From positions 1,717,001 through 1,781,000 of the forward strand of contig NZ_CP116341.1 in the NCBI RefSeq assembly GCF_033304595.1: a DNA stretch of 64,000 nucleotides. The letters run 5' to 3'. A program made the translations under genes and the position numbers. Under the pieces are notes generated by a model. It was not told where the DNA came from and did no database searches. It saw nothing but the letters and a program-made list of their open reading frames with translations. Positions within the stretch are counted from its first letter, which is position 1, and each line of letters begins with the position of its first letter. The stretch is from Sporosarcina jeotgali. GTDB lineage: Bacteria; Bacillota; Bacilli; Bacillales_A; Planococcaceae. This document shows, in pieces, positions 27,123 through 35,202 of the stretch.

Positions 27123-27462
27123 CAGGATTCACCTCCTGTCTTCACGTTCTCAGTTGTGACTACTTTCAATCCAATGACTCCGATTAATAATGTGGTTATT
27201 AAAATAATTTTCCCCCACTTGAATACTTCACCAAAGAAAATAATCCTGCAATGACAGTGCCCGCTGTACCCAATCCTACAAAAACGGCGTAGACCGTCCC
27301 AGCTGGCAGTACCTGCGCTGCTGTAATCATCAAGTAATTGCTAACGACAATAAGGATAAATGTTCCTGTCCATGTCCAAAAGTTAAATGCATGAGTTAAA
27401 CCAATTACCCAAAAAACCTCCAAAAATGCTGCAATGAATACCTTGATCCAGTTTCGATTCAT
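27122..27462 (-). pseudogene. ykkC: SMR transporter subunit, YkkC-like, frameshifted
   Basis: The first ~72 codons (MNRNWIKVFIAAFLEVFW..., essential Glu in AAFLEVFWV; YAVFVGLGTAGTVIAG) are a normal SMR N-terminus. After AG, one base is missing near 27242-27246, so the frame runs off into SLVKYSSGGKLF and stops. The correct continuation (FFGEVFKWGKIILITTLLIG, then VIGLKVVTTENV) is intact in the -1 frame to the stop at 27122. ATG at 27462 with AGAGGTG upstream. True inactivation, sequencing error in a T-rich tract, or recoding are all possible. Confidence 0.85.
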
Positions 27463-27491
27463 TAAAGAACACCTCTTTACTATTTTCATAT

Positions 27492-27531
27492 AAAAAAAAC
27501 CGGGAGAATACTGTTAAACAGTATCTCCCGG
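27492..27531 (-). terminator. Riboswitch terminator upstream of ykkC
   Basis: On the minus strand CCGGGAG...CTCCCGG with a central ATACTG/CAGTAT extension is followed by eight Ts. The 5' arm is shared with the 3' end of the guanidine aptamer, the standard antiterminator competition for this class. Confidence 0.9.
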
Positions 27532-27615
27532 GCTTTTATCCCTCCGTGACATAGCTAAATAGCTATGAGTTTTCTCTCGGTCCAGACCAACTAATTGCTG
27601 CGGAACCCTAGAAAA
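27525..27615 (-). ncRNA. Guanidine-I (ykkC) riboswitch aptamer
   Basis: Minus-strand sequence carries the conserved landmarks in order: CTAGGGTTCCG, then GGTCTGGACCGAGAGA, a variable stem (CATAGCTATTTAGCTATG), and ACGGAGGGATAAAAGCCCGGGAGA. These match the guanidine-I class closely. It starts just after the stop of the siderophore-binding gene and controls the YkkCD-type pair. Guanidinium binding should prevent the terminator and turn on export. Confidence 0.95.
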
Positions 27616-27637
27616 CATCAGGTTTATTCAATTCAGC

Positions 27638-28558
27638 TTACTTTAAAAATTGTTCTTTAAAATAGTTCAGCTGGTAATCTAACGTCATGGCATCGTTAAA
27701 CATAAATGCACTTCCATCCACTTCGATTACATGGCCGTTCTTCACTGCCGGCATTTCTTTATAAAGTTCTGTCTCTTGATAGGAATTATCTTGGTCATTG
27801 TATTGACTCACAACCAAGTAGTCTCCAACATAGTCAGGCAATACTTCAGATGAAATCATGTAGTATCCTTCTTTACTAGTCATTTCTTTTACTTTTTCAG
27901 GCATTTCCATCCCCATTGCTTGATAAAGTACCTCTGTACCTCTTCCCCAGCTATTTCCAAGAATCCCTATATCCTTATCGTAACTTTCCATTACTGTCAC
28001 AGTTGAATTTTCGCCGACTTTTGCTTTAATTTCTTTCCCTGCAGTCATTGCACGTTTTTTGAAGTCATCGATCCAGTCTTGAGCTTCTTTTTCTTTGTTT
28101 ACCAATTTACCAATTTCTAAATGCTGCGTCAAATAATCAACTTTATTATATGTATAGGTAACGGTTGGGGCAATCTTTTTCATCCTATCCAAGTTATTAT
28201 TATCACTGTCTCTAATTATTAAATCCGGTTTTAATTCAATAATTTTTTCTAAATCCTCATCTGAAACAGTTGTAACATCTTTTAGTTGATCCTTAAATAG
28301 AGGGCTTCCTTTAGACCATTCGTCCACCCCTACGATATTGATGCCAAAAGAAATTAAGTCGCCTGCATTACCAGTTAACACTACTACTCTTTTTGGGTGA
28401 GCAGGTACTTCAATAGGTCCATTCTCAGATTGATATGTAATTGTTTCACTTTCGTCCTTTTTATTTGAATCCCCTGCCGGCTGATTCTTTGTGCTATTGC
28501 CACAGGCACTAATAATGAGTACACACATGACAATGAAAGGAAGCAGTAATTTTTTCAA
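27638..28558 (-). CDS. Iron-siderophore ABC transporter binding lipoprotein
   Basis: Surface lipoprotein of 306 residues (lipobox ISAC at ~19) of the FecB/FhuD type-III solute-binding fold: PKRVVVLTGNAGDLISFGI, GVDEWS, ELKPDLIIRDS and IGILGNSWGRG. It would capture a ferric siderophore and deliver it to a permease that is not in this window. TTG start with AAAGGAG upstream. A strong sigma-A promoter with an overlapping Fur box lies ~60-110 nt upstream, so expression should rise under iron limitation. Confidence 0.9.
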   Translation of the reverse strand: MKKLLLPFIVMCVLIISACGNSTKNQPAGDSNKKDESETITYQSENGPIEVPAHPKRVVVLTGNAGDLISFGINIVGVDEWSKGSPLFKDQLKDVTTVSDEDLEKIIELKPDLIIRDSDNNNLDRMKKIAPTVTYTYNKVDYLTQHLEIGKLVNKEKEAQDWIDDFKKRAMTAGKEIKAKVGENSTVTVMESYDKDIGILGNSWGRGTEVLYQAMGMEMPEKVKEMTSKEGYYMISSEVLPDYVGDYLVVSQYNDQDNSYQETELYKEMPAVKNGHVIEVDGSAFMFNDAMTLDYQLNYFKEQFLK

Positions 28559-28613
28559 TTTGTGATTCTCCTTTGTAATTGTTATTATTTCAAACGTTGC
28601 TCACATTGAAAAT

Positions 28614-28632
28614 GATAATGATAATCATTCCC
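28614..28632 (-). promoter_or_regulatory. Fur box
   Basis: GATAATGATAATCATTCCC matches 17 of the 19 classical Fur-box bases. It sits immediately downstream of the -10 element of the siderophore-binding gene. Confidence 0.9.
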
Positions 28633-28639
28633 ATTTAAA

Positions 28640-28668
28640 ATAATAATCTCTTTTAAATTTATTGTCAA
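28640..28668 (-). promoter_or_regulatory. Sigma-A promoter of the siderophore-binding gene
   Basis: On the minus strand TTGACA, a 17-nt spacer and TATTAT; the Fur box begins 7 nt beyond the -10. Confidence 0.8.
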
Positions 28669-28820
28669 TAGCCTATGTGAATTCCCCCCTTTCTATCAGG
28701 GGATACTCAAAAGATCGGGATTAGAAAACATTCCGGAGAGCTATCAATCGTTCTGTACCTGTTAAAATTAGGGTTAAAATTAGATACAAAAATAGAGGCT
28801 GGGACAAAACTAAAATATAG

Positions 28821-28950
28821 TCCGTTCCCCTGCGCTCCAAAAGGCACGCTTTCCGCGGGGCGCGCTTGAGCCTCCTCGTACGCTATCGCTTCCTGCGGGG
28901 TCTCAACATTCGCGCTAAATCCCACAGGAGTCGGCCTTTTTCTGCTCCGG
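28821..28950 (+). repeat. Dispersed GC-rich repeat, copy 1 (inside the IS1182 element)
   Basis: Blocks shared with the other copies: CGCTTTCCGCGGGG, GCTTGAGCCTCCTC, GCGGGGTCTCAA, CAGGAGTCG. It lies between the left end of the IS and its upstream terminator. A minus-strand open frame here looks spurious. Confidence 0.75.
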
Positions 28951-29001
28951 TACACTCTGATGGTCTAAAAATAGTTGCTAACAACTGATATAGTAAAATA
29001 A

Positions 29002-29045
29002 AAAAGAACGAATCCTAAGGAATTAACCTGGGGATTCGTTCTTTT
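29002..29045. terminator. Hairpin upstream of the IS1182 transposase gene
   Basis: AAAAGAACGAATCC and GGATTCGTTCTTTT make a perfect 14-bp stem with A/T flanks. It blocks read-through into the transposase gene. Confidence 0.85.
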
Positions 29046-29120
29046 GGAATTTTAGATAGGAAAATAGGAAGACACTCTGTTAAAATAGATTCACCACAAA
29101 CCATTTAAGGAGGTCTTCCT

Positions 29121-30818
29121 ATGTTTAAAAAGTATACCATGAATCAATTAATTTTGCCGCTCGATATGGAAATGAAGTTACAGAAAGATGATATTGCCTA
29201 CGCTGTGAATGAGCTCGTGGAGTCGATCCCTGGAGAAGCCTTCACAGGCTTTTTGCGTGAAACTGGCTGTCCCGCCTATCACCCACGCATGATGATGAAG
29301 GTTTTGCTCTGCGCTTACACACAATCTGTGTTTTCCGGTAGGAAGATTGAAGGGCTATTGAAAGATAGTGTCCGGATGATGTGGCTAGCTCAGGGATACG
29401 AACCAACTTATCGCACGATTAATCGCTTTCGGGTTCACCCCGAAGTGAAAGAACTTCTACGTCAATGCTTTGTGCAGTTCCGCTGCCGACTTGTCGAAGA
29501 AAAGCAAATTGATGAAGAAGCCATCTTCATAGACGGAACGAAGCTCGAAGCGAATGCGAATAAGTATACGTTTGTTTGGCGCAAAGCCGTTGAAAGATAC
29601 AGTGCGAGCCTGATGGAAAAATCAAATCAGATGTATGAGGAACTTTTGGCAAAGAACATCATTCCGGAAATCGAACGAGAAAGTTCGGACGAACTTACCA
29701 CGAACGACCTGTCCAACATCCTCAACAAGCTGGAAGATACGGTACAGATCTACGATGAAAAAATTGAAGAAAGTGAAGATACAGAAGTTCGAAAAGAGCT
29801 CCGGTCGCAACGTAAGGAACCAAAACAGTATCGGAAAAAGTTCCAGGATTTTTTACAACGTAAAGAAAAATATCGGATTCACATGGAAATTTTCGGAGAC
29901 CGTAACAGCTATTCCAAGACGGATTATGACGCCACCTTCATGAGGATGAAGGAGGATCATATGAGGAATGGTCAGCTCAAGGCAGGCTACAATGTACAAG
30001 TAGCAACAGAAGGACAGTATGCGCTAGCTTACGATATCTACCCAAACCCAACAGATACACGAACACTCATCCCGTTTCTTAATCTCATCGAGAAAGACTA
30101 CTTCGAGCTGCCGGAGTACATCGTCGCAGATGCTGGTTATGGCAGTGAACAGAACTATGGAGATATCCTTGAAAACAGAAAGCGTACCCCATTAATCACC
30201 TACAATCAGTATCGGAAAGAAAAGACAAAGAAATACAAAGAAGATCCGTTCAACACAATGAATTGGGCTTATGATGAGGATGCAGATTCCTACACTTGTC
30301 CGAATGGCCGTAGGCTAGGATTTAGCTATTTTTCAAAACGTACCGACAAATACGGATTCACACGCGAATACAAAGTATATGAAAGTGATGATTGTTCCGA
30401 TTGTCCATTGCGCTCCCTTTGTACGAAAGCGCATGAAGGCAACAACCGGAAATTATATATCAATGAAAAATGGGAAATGCATAAAACAATCATTCGAGCG
30501 AAGCTTTCAGAAGAGAAAACAGGTTCACTCTACGGTCAACGGAAAATCGACGTAGAACCAGTTTTTGGATTTCTGAAGGCGAATTTGGCGTTCACTCGTT
30601 TCTCTGTGAGGGGAAATGAGAAGGTGAAAAATGAAATGGGCTTCGCATTCATGGCCGTGAATTTGAGGAAATACACGGCCATAAACAACATTCACGCATC
30701 AACAAATGGAAAGAATACAAGAAAAAAAGCGAGTGTTCACCAAAAATCGGTGAACACTCGCTTTTTGTTTCAATTTGACTGGTTATGTCCCAGCCTCTTC
30801 TTTTACCATCGTAACTGA
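29121..30818 (+). CDS. IS1182-family transposase
   Basis: DDE transposase of 565 residues. N-terminal helical domain (LPLDMEMKLQKDDIAYAVNEL), first catalytic Asp in AIFIDGTKLEANANKYTF, second in YIVADAGYGSEQNYG, and the C-terminal YGQRKIDVEPVFGFLKANLAF holding the Glu. The cysteine block DCSDCPLRSLC is typical. ATG with AAGGAGG upstream. Oddity: the frame runs through its own terminator hairpin and the inverted repeat and stops 20 nt outside the element, so transcripts would normally end before the stop codon. Confidence 0.9.
   Translation: MFKKYTMNQLILPLDMEMKLQKDDIAYAVNELVESIPGEAFTGFLRETGCPAYHPRMMMKVLLCAYTQSVFSGRKIEGLLKDSVRMMWLAQGYEPTYRTINRFRVHPEVKELLRQCFVQFRCRLVEEKQIDEEAIFIDGTKLEANANKYTFVWRKAVERYSASLMEKSNQMYEELLAKNIIPEIERESSDELTTNDLSNILNKLEDTVQIYDEKIEESEDTEVRKELRSQRKEPKQYRKKFQDFLQRKEKYRIHMEIFGDRNSYSKTDYDATFMRMKEDHMRNGQLKAGYNVQVATEGQYALAYDIYPNPTDTRTLIPFLNLIEKDYFELPEYIVADAGYGSEQNYGDILENRKRTPLITYNQYRKEKTKKYKEDPFNTMNWAYDEDADSYTCPNGRRLGFSYFSKRTDKYGFTREYKVYESDDCSDCPLRSLCTKAHEGNNRKLYINEKWEMHKTIIRAKLSEEKTGSLYGQRKIDVEPVFGFLKANLAFTRFSVRGNEKVKNEMGFAFMAVNLRKYTAINNIHASTNGKNTRKKASVHQKSVNTRFLFQFDWLCPSLFFYHRN
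30729..30766 (+). terminator. Terminator inside the 3' end of the IS1182 transposase frame
   Basis: GCGAGTGTTCACC and GGTGAACACTCGC make a perfect 13-bp stem with a 7-nt loop followed by TTTTT. It lies ~50-90 nt before the stop codon of the transposase reading frame. Confidence 0.85.
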
Positions 30819-30830
30819 GAAAATATGCAG

Positions 30831-30892
30831 TTAATACACTTCGTGATTGATTTCTTGTTTCCACAAGAGAATTTGATTAGCAACTTCTTCCG
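30831..30892 (-). pseudogene. Severed 3' end of the alpha/beta-hydrolase gene
   Basis: Reading on from the 8-bp duplication the minus strand encodes EEVANQILLWKQEINHEVY and a stop. It joins in frame to the hydrolase body (ends HWDNPEE) at 33337 if the IS66 element and one copy of the duplication are removed. This is the lost C-terminus of that protein. Confidence 0.88.
30885..30892. repeat. IS66 target-site duplication, left copy
   Basis: TTCTTCCG immediately before the left end; identical to 33337-33344. Eight bp is the normal size for IS66. Confidence 0.95.
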
Positions 30893-30976
30893 GTAAGCGT
30901 CCAATAGCTAACACATACTAATAGAAGGTTTTGCATGAGATACTCTTTCCAGATTTAAATTCTGGGAGGGGTTTTT

Positions 30977-31279
30977 TTGAAAAGAAAAGAGAAAGAATTG
31001 TACTGGATAGACCAAATAAAAGACTATCGACAAAGTGGAGAATCCTTAATTGAGTGGTGCGAGAAGAAAGAAATTAAGATCTACACAATGAAATACTGGT
31101 TACGGAAGCAGTCGCCAGTATCCGCCGAATCACAAGAAACTGCTTGGATTCCCTGCGTGGTCGAGGAACCTTCAAGTGCTTCTATTACACTAAAGATAAA
31201 AAATGTAGAAATCGAAGTATTGAGTGGCTTCCAGGACGAATTGTTACTCAGGGTCCTTCGGACACTTGAAGAACTATGA
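30977..31279 (+). CDS. tnpA: IS66 TnpA (Orf1)
   Basis: 100-residue helix-turn-helix accessory protein. N-terminal WIDQIKDYRQSGESLIEWCEKK is the usual Orf1 DNA-binding region. TTG start after GGGAGGGG. The stop overlaps the tnpB start by 4 nt (ATGA). Required with TnpB for transposition of IS66 elements by family knowledge. Confidence 0.88.
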   Translation: MKRKEKELYWIDQIKDYRQSGESLIEWCEKKEIKIYTMKYWLRKQSPVSAESQETAWIPCVVEEPSSASITLKIKNVEIEVLSGFQDELLLRVLRTLEEL

Positions 31280-31632
31280 TGAATGGGCGGACAGTCGAAC
31301 AGGTCTATTTAGCTGCTGGACCGACTGACCTTCGGAAATCAATCGATGGGCTGGCTGTCATTGTTCAAGAGCTTTTTGAACTTGACCCGTTCTCTCACGC
31401 GCTCTTTGTGTTCTGTAATCGGAAGAAAGACAAACTCAAGATCTTATTTTGGGATCACAATGGCTTTTGGCTCTATTACCGTCGGCTGGAAAAAGGATTG
31501 TTTGATTGGCCAGACTTTGGCTCTAGCCAACCACTTCCCATCACATCCAGACAGTTGAACTGGCTACTTGATGGTCTTCCACTGAACCAACGCCAGGCGC
31601 ATCCTTCTGTGGCAGCGAAAAAAATTATTTAG
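31276..31632 (+). CDS. tnpB: IS66 TnpB (Orf2)
   Basis: 118-residue IS66 Orf2 protein with the unmistakable AAGPTDLRKSIDGLAVIVQE, FCNRKKDKLKILFWDHNGFWLYYRRLEKG and WPDF blocks. Full length. Translation is coupled to tnpA. Role in transposition is accessory; the catalytic protein is TnpC. Confidence 0.95.
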   Translation: MMNGRTVEQVYLAAGPTDLRKSIDGLAVIVQELFELDPFSHALFVFCNRKKDKLKILFWDHNGFWLYYRRLEKGLFDWPDFGSSQPLPITSRQLNWLLDGLPLNQRQAHPSVAAKKII

Positions 31633-31672
31633 ATACTATTAGAGCGTGCAGATTTATGCTATTCTAAGACCT

Positions 31673-33259
31673 ATGAAAACACTGGACGGAAACACCTCAC
31701 CCACAATTGAAGAGCTTGAGAAAAAGAACGCGCAGCTGGAGAACAAGATGAAGACCTTGGAATTGAAGCTGCAATGGTACGAAGAACAGTTTAAACTGGC
31801 TCAGCAGAAACGGTTCGGTTCATCGAGTGAGAAGACCGATGACAATCAGTTGTCGCTTCCACTCTTTAACGAGGCTGAAGTTTCTGCGTCTGTCTTGTTG
31901 GCAGAACCTACAATGGAGACGATTAGCTATGCACGCAAAAAAGTCGGCGACCGTGCAGAAAAACTTAAGAATCTTCCGGTTGAAACCATTCATTATGACC
32001 TTTTGGACGAAGAGAAGGTCTGTTTGGCGTGCGATCACGAACTCCACGAAATGAGTATTCAAACTCGACAAGAGTTGAAGATTGTACCGGCACAAGTGAA
32101 GGTCGTCGAACATATACAGCACATTTACAGTTGCCGTCATTGCGAGAACCATTCAATCACGACGCCGATCGTGAAGGCAAAGATGCCGAATCCAGTCATC
32201 CCGAAGGGATTGGCTTCTCCTTCAGCGATTGCCTTTATCATGACCCAAAAGTTTGCGGATGGTCTGCCTCTTTATCGCCAAGAAAAGCAGCTGGAACGCA
32301 TGGGGATTCCGTTGAATCGACAGACGCTCTCAAATTGGGTGATCTCGGCCACAACACGGTGGTTGACTCCAGTCTATGAGTGCCTTCATCGGCAATTGAT
32401 GCAGGAAGACTTACTTCACGCTGATGAAACCAGCGTACAAGTACTGGATGAGCCGGGTAAGTCGGCACAATCCAAGTCCTACATGTGGCTCTATCGCACG
32501 AGTGGTAGTTCAAAGAAACCGATGGTTCTCTTCGATTACCGTCCGAATCGCGCGAAAGAAAATCCACAGAAGTTCTTGAGCGGGTTCACGGGATATCTGC
32601 ATGTCGATGGGTATGCGGGTTATGAATCCCTGGAAAATGTCGAACTTTCGGGGTGTTGGGCGCACGCACGCCGGAAATTTGATGAAGCCCTCAAGGCAAC
32701 TAAAGGTGCGTCGTCAGATTCGAACCGTTCGACGATTGCGAAGAAGGGGCTTGCTTTCTGTAATCAATTATTTGCGATTGAGCGTAAGATCAAGGATAAA
32801 AATCCAGAAGAGCGCCTAAAAATTAGACAACAAGACAGTCAGCCTGTGCTGGATGCTTATTTGGTCTGGCTAACGGAACAGAAAGAAATCATTGCGCCCA
32901 AATCAGCAACCGGCGGTGCGATCACGTATTCCTTGAATCAATGGCAAAAACTGACGACCTTTATGAAAGATGGGCGCATCGAAATCGACAACAATCGTGC
33001 CGAAAGATCGATCAAACCATTTGTCATTGGAAGAAAGAATTGGCTGTTCGCTGTTTCGACGACTGGAGCGAAATCCAGCGCAATCGCTTATAGTCTCGTA
33101 GAGACGGCCAAAGAGAACAACTTAAATCCATTTCTTTATCTGCAATTTCTTTTCGAAGAACTTCCACAGCTTGATATGAATGACAAATTACAAATCGATC
33201 ATCTGATGCCTTGGTCGAAAGAACTTCCTAAGGACTGTTATATCCAGAAAAGAAAATGA
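31673..33259 (+). CDS. tnpC: IS66 TnpC transposase
   Basis: DDE transposase of ~528 residues. N-terminal leucine-zipper-like coil (IEELEKKNAQLENKMKTLEL), zinc-type region (CLACDHELHE...CRHCENHS), catalytic Asp in LLHADETSVQVLD, second Asp in LHVDGYAGYE with WAHARRKFDEA, and the Glu in IEIDNNRAERSIKPFVIGRKNWLF. ATG 31673 is used; a GTG nine codons upstream is also possible. Appears intact. Confidence 0.95.
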   Translation: MKTLDGNTSPTIEELEKKNAQLENKMKTLELKLQWYEEQFKLAQQKRFGSSSEKTDDNQLSLPLFNEAEVSASVLLAEPTMETISYARKKVGDRAEKLKNLPVETIHYDLLDEEKVCLACDHELHEMSIQTRQELKIVPAQVKVVEHIQHIYSCRHCENHSITTPIVKAKMPNPVIPKGLASPSAIAFIMTQKFADGLPLYRQEKQLERMGIPLNRQTLSNWVISATTRWLTPVYECLHRQLMQEDLLHADETSVQVLDEPGKSAQSKSYMWLYRTSGSSKKPMVLFDYRPNRAKENPQKFLSGFTGYLHVDGYAGYESLENVELSGCWAHARRKFDEALKATKGASSDSNRSTIAKKGLAFCNQLFAIERKIKDKNPEERLKIRQQDSQPVLDAYLVWLTEQKEIIAPKSATGGAITYSLNQWQKLTTFMKDGRIEIDNNRAERSIKPFVIGRKNWLFAVSTTGAKSSAIAYSLVETAKENNLNPFLYLQFLFEELPQLDMNDKLQIDHLMPWSKELPKDCYIQKRK

Positions 33260-33261
33260 AC

Positions 33262-33297
33262 AAAATGCCCTTCCAAAAAAAATCGGAAGGGCATTTT
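33262..33297. terminator. Terminator at the end of IS66
   Basis: AAAATGCCCTTCC and GGAAGGGCATTTT make a perfect 13-bp stem directly after tnpC. Confidence 0.9.
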
Positions 33298-33321
33298 GTT
33301 TTCTAAGAAACCAGGTGTTCT

Positions 33322-34149
33322 TTATTGGACGCTTACTTCTTCCGGATTGTCCCAATGAAGATGGTGCTGAGTATTTTCTATTCCAATTACCTTTAATACG
33401 TCAACGCCTTTTTTAATTTCCTGTACTCCTATTTTGCGAGCTGAATCTGCAGGTTCAATTGCGGCATGAAGTAATAAAACAGGACACTGAATGCTATTAA
33501 AAGCAGTCGAACAAGGCTCTTTATAGAATGCCTTAATAATCGCTAAGATACTGAAGACGTCAGCCTTAAATACATAGGTATCGTTAACTTTTTTAAAACT
33601 GGAGGCTATTAAGGGATCGAGATTGGTATTCCATTGCTTTGTTGTGTAACTTTGGTATTCTTTGACCACTTCATCCCAAGATCCATAAATACTGGACTCC
33701 ACGTATTCTTTCCAATCAATCAAGGCTGTTTCCTCTGTCAGTCCGTCAACATGCTCAGGAAAAGCAAATCCTCCGTCTAATAAAATAACGCCACTAACCT
33801 TATCGGGATACATTTTTGCTGCATGCAGGCAAATGTCTGCCCCCCATGAATGCCCCATCATGTAAAAAGGTTGATTCGTAATCTGCTGTATCACTTGATA
33901 CATCCTTTTTGCTAAAGAGGAAAACATATAGTCCTCAGCCCGATGAAGCGACTCAGTTTCCCCGTGTCCCGGGTTATCTATTAGAATAAGATGAAAATCA
34001 TTTATTAAGTATTCATTGAGCCCAGAAAAACTATTTAAATCACCTGTCATTCCGTGCAGACAAACAAGTGAAGGACGGCTGTTATCACCAAGTTCACACC
34101 CATGAAATGTATGGCCATCTACTGCTATTTGAAACTTCTTCAATTCCAT
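33322..34149 (-). pseudogene. Alpha/beta hydrolase with 3' end cut off by IS66
   Basis: Serine hydrolase-fold protein, 275 residues as it stands. Oxyanion-hole segment LVCLHGMTGDLNSF, nucleophile elbow GHSWGAD (Ser at ~98), acid candidate after LLLHAAIEPADS, and His in ENTQHHLHWDNPEE near the end. The last four residues, VSVQ, and the stop come from the IS66 end; the native 17-residue tail lies at 30831-30884. The catalytic triad survives, so the truncated product might still fold; activity is uncertain. ATG near GGGAGAG. Substrate unknown. Confidence 0.88.
33337..33344. repeat. IS66 target-site duplication, right copy
   Basis: TTCTTCCG directly after the right end, identical to 30885-30892. 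Confidence 0.95.
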
Positions 34150-34243
34150 TTCTCTCCCTTAAGTACTTCTTTTTGATATATTCGTTAATCTGATTACCTC
34201 CAGCTAATTTGCATGATCCCAGTATAGTCTATATCTGGAGTAG

Positions 34244-34405
34244 AGCTAAGCACGTTGATGTACGTTACAGCGTATGGTTTCAGAAGGTCGTGGATTGGAC
34301 GTATTTCTGAGAACTTCACAAGAAATTAAGGCAGCTTTAACACGAGGGGCTCAAGGCTCACGATAATCCTACGCTTGCACTCCAATCAACTAAGTGTGCA
34401 GGAAC
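34244..34405 (+). repeat. Dispersed GC-rich repeat, decayed copy 2
   Basis: Begins TAAGCACGTTGAT and ends CTTGCACTCCAATCAACTAAG like copy 3, but the middle is heavily mutated (GGGGCTCAAGGCTCACGATAATCC still recognisable in part). It fills most of the 325-nt gap upstream of the hydrolase; I see no gene in that gap. Confidence 0.6.
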
Positions 34406-34474
34406 TAATAAACGTCCAGGATTGTTAAAAAAAGTATCTTTAGAGAATTGCCGTCATCAGTAAATACAACTCGT

Positions 34475-34762
34475 TCAAGCAACTTTGAATTTAACAAAAT
34501 ACGGTACGAACAAAGAGCCAATACTCAGTATGGCGAGTCCTGCACCCAGCGTAGCCAAATGGTTAGTGAAAGGTGAAAAGAAAATGACAAAAAGAAGCAT
34601 TGGCAAGCCAGTAAGCGATACAAAAAGCAACCTGCCTTCAAAAGTCAATTTATGTTCTGCACCGCAATTATCACATGTAACTGGTTTGTAGACCCAGCCT
34701 AAAAATGCTTTGTAAACTTTACTCCAGCTGAAAGGCATATTACAATTTTGACATTTTCGCAA
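34475..34762 (-). CDS. Zinc-ribbon membrane protein (cxxc_20_cxxc family)
   Basis: 95 residues: an N-terminal zinc ribbon with two CxxC knuckles about 24 residues apart (KCQNCNMPFSW and TCDNCGAEH), then two TM helices and a basic end. This layout matches the small cxxc_20_cxxc family common in Bacilli; role unknown. TTG start at 34762, 8 nt after AAAGGAG; the ATG 19 codons upstream lacks a site. First gene of the 34-43 kb small-gene array. Confidence 0.7.
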   Translation of the reverse strand: MRKCQNCNMPFSWSKVYKAFLGWVYKPVTCDNCGAEHKLTFEGRLLFVSLTGLPMLLFVIFFSPFTNHLATLGAGLAILSIGSLFVPYFVKFKVA

Positions 34763-34834
34763 TACCAACACTCCTTTTCCGGCATAATATAATGGGTCTA
34801 TTCTAGGACAATGTTGCATGGTTAAAGCTCTTGA

Positions 34835-35104
34835 TTATTGTTCTAAGAAATATATTATCGGGAGTAAAACCAAGCCTAGCAGAAAAAGTACCGGAATCGA
34901 AGAAACAATTAAAGCAAAGATCCTTAACTTACCTTTTCGGCTAAAAAGTGCAGTTAGGAATGAAGTTATTATTAATGAAATAACCACAACATCTCCAATT
35001 TCTGAAGTTCCATTCACTACAATTGGTGCAATAAAGGCAAAAATAATAAATAAAGAAAACAATGACAATGAAATGATACTTAAATATCTTCTTAACAAAA
35101 TCAT
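34835..35104 (-). CDS. Small three-TM membrane protein
   Basis: About 87-89 residues, three TM helices separated by a short basic loop SRKGKLRIF. GAGGTG lies 2 nt before the ATG but 8 nt before an in-frame TTG at 35098, the likelier start. Unrecognised. Confidence 0.55.
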   Translation of the reverse strand: MILLRRYLSIISLSLFSLFIIFAFIAPIVVNGTSEIGDVVVISLIITSFLTALFSRKGKLRIFALIVSSIPVLFLLGLVLLPIIYFLEQ

Positions 35105-35202
35105 TTCACCTCTTCTGCTCTTTTCTCGCTCAATTGTTTTTCAGGCGTAAATCCTTGTTCCAGAATTGCATCCGTTTATGAAAAGTATTAAGAGTTCTTT
35201 TA

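Larger units (their letters stand above)
28794..30798 (+). mobile_element. IS1182-family insertion sequence
   Basis: About 2.0-kb element bounded by the inverted repeat AGAGGCTGGGACA (28794-28806) and its complement (30786-30798). It contains one transposase gene and strong hairpin terminators on both sides of it, which insulate it from outside transcription. The left region holds a copy of the dispersed GC-rich repeat seen elsewhere in the window. I see no target duplication. Confidence 0.85.
30893..33336 (+). mobile_element. IS66-family insertion sequence
   Basis: 2444-bp element with ends GTAAGCGTCCAATA and TATTGGACGCTTAC and a perfect 8-bp direct duplication outside. It contains the three standard genes tnpA, tnpB and tnpC in overlapping or close order and a terminator after tnpC. 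Intact ends, genes and duplication indicate a recent insertion. It interrupts an alpha/beta-hydrolase gene. Confidence 0.97.

Noticed and set aside
28707..28955. Open frame of 82 codons on the minus strand
   Set aside because: It lies across the dispersed GC-rich repeat and the IS1182 left end, has no ribosome site and no family resemblance.
31820..32567. Several minus-strand frames within the IS66 transposase gene
   Set aside because: Shadows of tnpC, which has clear catalytic motifs on the plus strand.
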